Below, in pieces: positions 58,414 to 64,000 of a stretch of DNA of 64,000 bases. The DNA comes from Rossellomorea sp036867415 (lineage in GTDB: Bacteria > Bacillota > Bacilli > Bacillales > Bacillaceae_B), in assembly GCF_036867415.1 (NCBI RefSeq), contig NZ_JBAJHU010000002.1, forward strand, positions 658,791-722,790. The letters run 5' to 3'. The notes below the pieces were generated by a model. That model was not told the origin of the DNA and did not search any database. It worked only from the letters and a program-made list of their open reading frames with translations. The translations under genes and the position numbers were made by a program. Positions within the stretch are counted from its first letter, which is position 1; each line of letters opens with the position of its first letter.

Positions 58414-59544
58414 ATGAATGAAGTAAAGGGATATTTTCCGAGCAGCTATGAACAATCGAGAAGTACATTTCGCGGGCATCTCGAGAAAATAAAGAAAAAA
58501 TGGCCAGATGCAGAACTTACGACCGTATCTATAGGGGAAGAAGAAGATAACACCATCGATATGATCTCCTCGAAAGCGGTAAACACCGACAATCAAACAT
58601 TATTCTTCACAACGGGGGAACACGGGATAGAAGGGTATGCCGGCGCCGCGATGATTCACTTACTGACAGAAGAATATCTGGACCGCATCGATCCCGCGAC
58701 AACCGGCATTTGCCTCATTCACGCCCTCAACCCCTGGGGGATGAGAAACTTCCGCAGGGTCACAGAAAATAATGTCGACTTAAATCGAAATTACTTATAT
58801 AACCGCTCTACCGTTCCTCAGGATGTAAACAAGAATTATGAAAAAGAAAGTGAATTATTCCTTTCTGACGGGAAAATAACGGACTTATCCAAGGAAAGAA
58901 TAAAACTGCAGGCACAGCTTGTTAAAGCCCTTGCATCAGAAGGGTATAGTGCGATCAAAGAGGCAAAAGGGATGGGACAGTTCGAATACGGACGAGGCGT
59001 CTATTATGGAGGGGAAAAAGAGGAAGAAACGACAATTTTCCTGAAAAGGGTTCAAAAACAGCTGTTATCCGACTACCCTCGCGTCATTCATATGGATTGG
59101 CATACAGCCCTTGGACCGCCCAACGAAGTCACCATGGTCGTTTCATCAGAGGATGAACGCAGCGAAGAGGAGCTAAAAGCCAAATACGGCTTGAATAATA
59201 TCCAAAAATTTACACCGGAAAAGGTAAAAGGCGATTCTACCAATCACTTTCACAAACTGAAAAACGAGCAATACCCATCTACCTATCTATTTTCTGCCCT
59301 CTTTGAATTCGGTACATTCGGAACCGGAAAAAAAGCCGAATTAAGAGAGTTCATGACAATCGTCCTTGAAAACCACCTGTACTGGGAAGGTGCCGAAAAT
59401 CAGGATGACCGGGAATGGATCCTTTCTGAATTCAGGGAGATGTTCTACCCTCTGAATGACGAGTGGAAAAAATCCGTATTGAACGAAGGACGCCTGGCAA
59501 TGGATGCGGTATTGGGCGAAGAAGAAATAGTGAAGAATAGATGA
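58414..59544 (+). CDS. DUF2817/M14-like metallopeptidase
   Basis: A 376-residue predicted carboxypeptidase-like enzyme. TGEHGIEGYAGAAMIHLL carries the HxxE zinc pair, HALNPWGMRNFRRVTENNVD and LNRNY the Arg/Asn substrate residues, and HMDWHTALGP the third zinc His. Substrate unknown. The start is uncertain: ATG 58414 has a weak AGGGTG upstream, and the frame is open from ATG 58342. No signal peptide. Monocistronic; a terminator follows. Confidence 0.8.
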   Translation: MNEVKGYFPSSYEQSRSTFRGHLEKIKKKWPDAELTTVSIGEEEDNTIDMISSKAVNTDNQTLFFTTGEHGIEGYAGAAMIHLLTEEYLDRIDPATTGICLIHALNPWGMRNFRRVTENNVDLNRNYLYNRSTVPQDVNKNYEKESELFLSDGKITDLSKERIKLQAQLVKALASEGYSAIKEAKGMGQFEYGRGVYYGGEKEEETTIFLKRVQKQLLSDYPRVIHMDWHTALGPPNEVTMVVSSEDERSEEELKAKYGLNNIQKFTPEKVKGDSTNHFHKLKNEQYPSTYLFSALFEFGTFGTGKKAELREFMTIVLENHLYWEGAENQDDREWILSEFREMFYPLNDEWKKSVLNEGRLAMDAVLGEEEIVKNR

Positions 59545-59550
59545 AGATGA

Positions 59551-59586
59551 AAGCTCCCGTCCTTGTTTGAGGCGGGAGCTTTTATA
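59551..59586. terminator. Terminator past the peptidase gene
   Basis: AAAGCTCCCG and CGGGAGCTTTT arms enclosing a 13-base loop. Confidence 0.85.
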
Positions 59587-59632
59587 ACATTGATATTCTG
59601 GTAAGCTATGTCCTCCCCTCACTTGACCCCTT

Positions 59633-60943
59633 TCAGGCAGACTTTGCTTTTTTTTCCTCATCATAACGATCCCATCTTACACATTTCTCAAGCGCCACTG
59701 AAAGAAATACCCCTGCAATGAACCCGTTTGACACAATCGGCTGTAAGAAAACCGGAAGGCTGCTGAATGCTGCGGGGTCCATATTCATAATGGACATCCC
59801 AACAAGCACCGGAGCCGCCAGTCTGTAAATCGTCTCAGAATTGAACACGGTACCATGCAAGCTTTTTAATGACGTGCCGAACAGCTGCAAATAAGCTGTA
59901 AACAGTACAGCATTCCCCACCGTGATGGGCATATCGGCCAGAGTGTCACCAAGGAACGGGATAATCCCCAAAAGAGACATAAGTGCCCCGCCAATCAGAA
60001 ACGGCCGCAAATGGAGGATTCTCGTACTTTCCAGGAATCCGATGGATGATGCATACGGTGCATAAGGTATCAGACCGAACAAAGCACCTACAATAGAATA
60101 CATCCCCGATAACAAATACGATGCATTCAACCTCTTCTCGGAAGAAGGCTCTTCAAAAAGCTGAGCGGCCGCCTGGACGGAAGCGATCGCATTACTCAGG
60201 TTCATCATGCACGCAATAAATGTAACGAACACAATCCCCGCATTCAAATTCGGCTCCCCGAAAGGAAACAACAAGAAGAAAGCCCCTTCCGATTCAGGTC
60301 CTGCCGTCCGTTCGGAAGGAAACAGCAGCACATAGCCGATCCACCCTGCCAGAATGCCGATCAGGATCGAGAAATTGCTCAATAACCGGTTTCCCTTGAT
60401 CTTCAGAAGCGCCACCAAGAGCACCACAAGGATAGAAAACAGACTGACAGGAATGACCAGACTCCCATCGTCCGAAAAAGTAAACATCCCCTTAAAAAAG
60501 ATGAGGATAAGCTGAAACGTCAACAGAAATAAATAGACGCTCATGACCATCGGCGTAAAGATCTTCCGTATCACGGACAATTGCCTTACAGCTCCCAATC
60601 CGAGCACCACAACAGCGGACAACAGCATCCCGGTCGCAATCCCTCCGCCTACAGACGTCAGGCTCATTCCAAGCGTTGGTGCAGCAGCACACAAGTTCAG
60701 CACCACACCCCACATCACCCCCGAATGCCCTTCCATCAAAGGATAGCGGTGCCCGCACAGTCCCTGAAGCATACAGGCAATTCCCGTGAAAATAAGAGAA
60801 GTGCGCAGAATCACGGCCACTTCATAAGAAGGGAGCTCAAAAGCCGCCCCGATCGAAACAGGGATGACAACCGTATTGGCAAAAATAAAAAAAAGCCATT
60901 GCAAAGATGAAAAAGCCGTTTCGGCTCTTGATAATGGATTCAT
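59633..60943 (-). CDS. NCS2 family purine/uracil permease
   Basis: A 436-residue transporter of the nucleobase:cation symporter-2 family with about 12 helices. LQGLCGHRYPLMEGHSGVMW is the helix-3 region with conserved Gln/His, and FGLIPYAPYASSIGFLESTR and GDTLADMPITVGNAVLF later conserved loops. Likely substrates are uracil, xanthine or uric acid. ATG 60943 is after GAGGAGG; upstream frame unsupported. An inverted repeat at 61028 lies upstream, no purine riboswitch is seen. Confidence 0.88.
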   Translation of the reverse strand: MNPLSRAETAFSSLQWLFFIFANTVVIPVSIGAAFELPSYEVAVILRTSLIFTGIACMLQGLCGHRYPLMEGHSGVMWGVVLNLCAAAPTLGMSLTSVGGGIATGMLLSAVVVLGLGAVRQLSVIRKIFTPMVMSVYLFLLTFQLILIFFKGMFTFSDDGSLVIPVSLFSILVVLLVALLKIKGNRLLSNFSILIGILAGWIGYVLLFPSERTAGPESEGAFFLLFPFGEPNLNAGIVFVTFIACMMNLSNAIASVQAAAQLFEEPSSEKRLNASYLLSGMYSIVGALFGLIPYAPYASSIGFLESTRILHLRPFLIGGALMSLLGIIPFLGDTLADMPITVGNAVLFTAYLQLFGTSLKSLHGTVFNSETIYRLAAPVLVGMSIMNMDPAAFSSLPVFLQPIVSNGFIAGVFLSVALEKCVRWDRYDEEKKAKSA

Positions 60944-61027
60944 GTTGTCCCCTCCTCTTAACCTATAAGGCTCTTTTCGCAAAATTTGTTGAGTATATAA
61001 TACTGTATTTTGAAAAAAGAATATGCA

Positions 61028-61045
61028 CAGTCTGCGATCAGACTG
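61028..61045. promoter_or_regulatory. Inverted repeat upstream of the permease
   Basis: CAGTCTG-CGAT-CAGACTG, seven-base perfect arms, about 85 bases before the permease ATG. Possible operator or small hairpin. Confidence 0.4.
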
Positions 61046-61204
61046 GTGGACTATGTATTGTAGAAAACAAGCTCTTCCTCTAAGTGTATTCTACGAAACT
61101 GGTCGTAATCCTATTAGAAACCGTAAATAAATCAGTGGACTGGACACTTGCTACGACTTTAGTGATGAATTCCGTTAACGGCCAGCCGGTTGGGACAACA
61201 CGTT

Positions 61205-61545
61205 TCCCGTATTCTTGCCGTTGTGATGGATAATCTTGCCGATTCGGGCTGTAATCTGGCCGAATCGTGGTTTTTCTAGCCGAAATAGACATTATTCTTG
61301 CCTAAATTACATTTAATTTTGCCAATTAACATTTTATACCAATTATTTCAATCGAGGAGCAGTTATTCATCCCAATATACAGCTGACGGATTCGCAGCTG
61401 AAATGATCTCAGCCGATTCAGAGGATAATCCTGCCGGTTTCACACTTATTCCTATCAACTTGTTCATTAATCCTTTCAATTTCACGCGTAATCCACCCGA
61501 TTTGAACAACAATCCTGCCAAAACGATCAACAATTCTGCATTTTA
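61205..61545. repeat. Periodic array F (21 bp, about 16 units)
   Basis: A TAATCTTGCCGATT-like unit recurs: GCC anchors at 61217, 61238, 61259, 61279, 61300, 61321, then after a phase break 61412, 61433, (61454, 61475, 61496 weaker), 61517 and 61538. From 61412 to 61538 the step is exactly 21. This fills the 60944-61718 spacer; the open frames crossing it are repeat artefacts. Confidence 0.85.
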
Positions 61546-61631
61546 ACAAAATTATCCAAATCCTTCCACGCAACGGCCGACCTTCACAAAATAAAACATC
61601 CCACACCAGCTCAAACCGCCAACCCAACAAT

Positions 61632-61661
61632 AAAACCCCGCCGACTAGACTCAACGGGGCA
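61632..61661 (-). terminator. Terminator after zupT
   Basis: GCCCCG...CGGGG stem on the minus strand followed by TTTT, about 60 bases past the zupT stop. Confidence 0.6.
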
Positions 61662-61718
61662 CTCATCTGCCAACCACTTCCACTCAAGCAGGAACGATCC
61701 CCGCACCAGCGACATTTT

Positions 61719-62516
61719 TCAAATAAACAGCAACAAACTGACTGCCATCACCGCCATACCGGCAATCGTACCGTAAATGGACAGATGGGCTTCATCGTAC
61801 TGCTGCGCAGCGGGGAGAAGTTCGTCGAGCGAAATGAATACCATGATTCCGGCGACTGCAGCGAAGATGATCCCGAACATGATATCGTTCAGATAAGGCA
61901 TTAATATCAAGTAGGCCACAACTGCCCCGACCGGCTCCGACAATCCTGATAGGAAGGAAAGCTTGAAGGCTTTCTTCTTATCGCCCGTAGCAAAATAAAC
62001 CGGGACAGAAACGGCGATCCCTTCAGGTATATTGTGAATTGCGATCGCCACCGCAATGGCAACCCCGAGTGAAGGGTCCTGCAGCGCCGATGTGAACGTG
62101 GCAATTCATTCAGGGAAGTTGTGGATCGCGATTGCAAGCGCGGTGAATGTCCCCATCTTCAATAACTTCGCATTCCCGGGCTGGTTCATGTCCTCCACTT
62201 TCTTCAGTTCATGGGGATTTCCCTGCTTCGGAATCAATCTATCGATCATGGCGATCAACAAAATCCCGCCGAAGAATCCCCCAACGGTCATCCAGTTTCC
62301 CTGCGTCACACCCATGGCAGATACAAGTGCATCCTTCGCTTTCACAAAAATCTCGACCATCGATACATAAATCATCACCCCGGCCGAAAAGCCGAGCGAA
62401 ATCGAAAGGAATTTTGTATTCGTCGTCGAGGCAAAGAACGCGAGGCAGCTGCCGATTCCGGTTGCAAGTCCCGCCATCAAGGTCAATCCGAATGCCAATA
62501 TTACATTTTCAGCCAT
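61719..62516 (-). pseudogene. zupT: ZIP family zinc transporter ZupT, broken by one in-frame TGA
   Basis: Read across TGA 62106-62108 this is an otherwise intact 265-residue ZIP transporter with eight helices. The first part ends AIAIHNFPE, then TGA where the family has Gly (GGA), then IATFTSALQDPSLG and AIAIHNIPEGIAVSVPVY. HNFPEG and HNIPEG are the paired metal-binding helices, so the stop falls within the core of the transport site. All downstream codons are in frame. A single G to T change explains it. Sequencing error or strain-specific loss cannot be told apart here. Restart at 62051 would lack the first half. Confidence 0.85.
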
Positions 62517-62840
62517 ATATTTTCTCCTTCATCCTAAACGTATGTAATCTAGCTCTTATTGTACTTCTCTCCCTCCTATTTTTAAAGGATTGTATTCAAC
62601 CAATACGTTTTCCGACCTTAACATCATCATAGATAGACGATATCACGATTGATGCTACTTGTTTCAATTATATTATATGGCATGCCAGCAGGGTTATTCG
62701 GCTAAAAAAGAGATAACACACGTCATGTTAAAGCGTCTCGGTTTACCAAACTTTTTGATTGACGATCTTTCAAAATAGAATAATCCCCGACAAACCTGTA
62801 CGATGGTGAATAAAGAAAAGAACAACAGAGGTGATTCAAA

Positions 62841-63743
62841 GTGAAAATAGCCATTATCGGTTTAGGCGATATTGCCAAAAAGGCGTATCTGCCTGTACTT
62901 TCAGAAAAAGAAGGAATCGAGCTCGTCCTTTGTACAAGAAATGTGGAAACACTGAACGCACTGGCAAAGAAATATAGAATCGAGGAAAAAGTTCAATCAA
63001 TCGAGGAACTAATCACAAAAGACATCGATGCCGCATTTGTCAGCACCGCAACGGAAGCACACTATGAATTGGCGGAAAGACTGCTTGAAAACGGGATCCA
63101 TGTCTATATCGACAAACCCATCTCGATGAACATCGAAGAAACCGAAAGAATCGTCAAACTCGCTGAGGAGCAAAACAAAGTCGCCATGGTCGGCTTCAAC
63201 AGACGCTTCATTCCAAAGGTAAAGGAACTGAAAGATCATGGAAAAGCCAGTTTGATCCTGATGCAGAAAAACCGCTTCGCCTCCCCCGAACATGTACGGA
63301 GATTTGTCGTCGAAGATTTCATCCATGTCATCGACACGCTCCGGTTCCTGATGGATACAGAGGTAAAAGACGTAAGAGTGGAAAGCTTGAAAAATGGAGA
63401 TGAACTGCATCATCTTGTTATCCAGCTTCTCGGAGAGGGCTGCACCGCAATTGGGATAATGAACCGAAACGGCGGGGTGACAGAAGAAACGATTGAGTAT
63501 CATGCCGGACATCATAAAGTTGTTGTCGACAGTCTTGTCGAAACGACCCATTACCACGACAAAGAAATCAACATCACCAAATTCGGCGATTGGGAGCCGA
63601 CCCTGTATAAACGTGGATTCTATCAGCTCTGCCACCATTTCCTGGATTGTGTGGCAAACGGCACAACGCCCGATCCATCGATCCGCGACTCATTGACCAC
63701 CCATGAGATTTGTGAGCGGATTGTAAAAGAAATCGAAGCATGA
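62841..63743 (+). CDS. Gfo/Idh/MocA family oxidoreductase
   Basis: A 300-residue NAD(P)-dependent oxidoreductase. The Rossmann motif IAIIGLGDIAKKAYLP (2-17) opens the chain; GIHVYIDKPISMNIEETERI has the conserved EKP-like Lys (here DKP), followed by the substrate domain with FIHVIDTLRFL. Substrate unknown (sugar or cyclitol type). GTG 62841 is used, with GAGGTGATT upstream. No partner gene. The 62517-62840 spacer before it shows no other feature. Confidence 0.88.
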   Translation: MKIAIIGLGDIAKKAYLPVLSEKEGIELVLCTRNVETLNALAKKYRIEEKVQSIEELITKDIDAAFVSTATEAHYELAERLLENGIHVYIDKPISMNIEETERIVKLAEEQNKVAMVGFNRRFIPKVKELKDHGKASLILMQKNRFASPEHVRRFVVEDFIHVIDTLRFLMDTEVKDVRVESLKNGDELHHLVIQLLGEGCTAIGIMNRNGGVTEETIEYHAGHHKVVVDSLVETTHYHDKEINITKFGDWEPTLYKRGFYQLCHHFLDCVANGTTPDPSIRDSLTTHEICERIVKEIEA

Positions 63744-63867
63744 AACGTGCGTGGCACCAGAATGGAGAACCGATTGGAAGAGGTACTTATCGCGCATAAT
63801 TACATTCAGAGGCTGGGACAAAACAAAAAACAACTTCCTAAAGGCGAACATTATCAGTGAAGATCAC

Positions 63868-63938
63868 TGAATACCGCTAATGTTTTCCGTGCAAGACTTC
63901 GCTTTCCGCGGGTAGCCCGTGAGCCTCCTCGTCGCGTT
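63868..63938. repeat. Truncated dispersed repeat
   Basis: TACCGCTAATGTTTTCCGTGC, then CAAGACTTCGCTTTCCGCGGG and TGAGCCTCCTCGTCGCG match the left half of the repeat at 27800 and stop at the IS end. Confidence 0.75.
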
Positions 63939-63939
63939 C

Positions 63940-64000
63940 TGCACTGGACCCATAAAGTTGAACACTTATTTATTAAGCAGCTAATTGAATAGTACTGTTT
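63940..64000 (-). mobile_element. End of an IS3-like insertion sequence (partial)
   Basis: TGCACTGGACCC then ATAAAGTTGAACA (from 63943) resembles the terminal inverted repeat of IS3/IS150-group elements. On the minus strand 63973-64000 encodes the last residues of an open frame, NSTIQLAA then stop, like IS3 transposase ends. The element continues beyond the window. It interrupts a copy of the dispersed repeat. Confidence 0.5.

Noticed and set aside
60944..61080. Purine riboswitch before the NCS2 permease
   Set aside because: The conserved TATA and loop-loop elements of the purine aptamer are not present.
61298..61546. 82-codon open frame across array F
   Set aside because: Entirely within degenerate 21-bp repeats, no ribosome site, composition unlike a protein.
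62106..62108. TGA in zupT as selenocysteine codon
   Set aside because: The family has Gly at this position and a single G to T change explains it. Selenocysteine there would have no role.

Overview
The window is 64 kb of chromosome from a spore-forming member of the Bacillaceae. Spore genes (rsfA, cwlJ, gerQ), bacillithiol synthesis (yojF-bshB2), SigB-type and sporulation-type promoters and a HemQ-type haem pathway all point there. Gene content and the gas vesicle gene order resemble Priestia (Bacillus) megaterium and Rossellomorea-like marine Bacillus; the genus is inference. The left end keeps B. subtilis order (rsfA-lipL-pta-hemQ, then gerQ-ywdK-ywdI-ung and pdxK), a block that lies near oriC in B. 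subtilis. A perfect 16-bp ParB/Spo0J parS site at 8156 and a near-perfect one at 42334 fit an origin-proximal position.

Layout: 0.1-11 kb, core metabolism, spore germination and DNA repair. 11.6-16.4 kb, yojF-bshB2, a TetR-regulated ABC exporter and an SDR. 16.7-19.4 kb, a SigO/RsoA-like two-piece sigma factor, then two leaderless peptidoglycan hydrolases and a YvrJ/holin-like peptide; both transcription units start from the same promoter word with identical spacing. 19.6-32 kb, nucleoside hydrolase, PQQ-type dehydrogenase, transporters, a PAS sensor kinase and the threonine catabolic pair tdh-kbl under a cre site. 32-46 kb, mostly housekeeping and stress genes, including a thioredoxin-fold protein whose active-site Cys codon is TGA followed by a bacterial SECIS-like hairpin (candidate selenoprotein), a ZTP riboswitch before folD, an MsrAB fusion and a phospholipase D protein. 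46.6-53.8 kb, a complete 14-gene gas vesicle cluster on the minus strand in the order gvpA-P-Q-B-R-N-F-G-L-S-K-J-T-U. 54-64 kb, DUF488, an APC permease, an actin-like ParM/ParR cassette with an upstream iteron array, an M14-like peptidase, a purine/uracil permease, a zupT gene broken by one stop codon, an oxidoreductase and the edge of an IS3-like element.

Intergenic DNA is unusually patterned. Six spacers hold degenerate tandem arrays with about 20-25 bp period, each with its own word (1080, 5705, 11213, 16510, 45555, 61205). There are also GTGCCAGGCAC palindromes, a REP-like element and several copies of a dispersed repeat of about 150 bp, one carrying a nested long hairpin. No tRNA, rRNA, CRISPR array or intact prophage is visible.

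The most interesting loci, in my view, are the split sigma factor with its lysis-like module, the candidate selenoprotein, the chromosomal ParMR cassette with iterons, and the family of periodic intergenic arrays.
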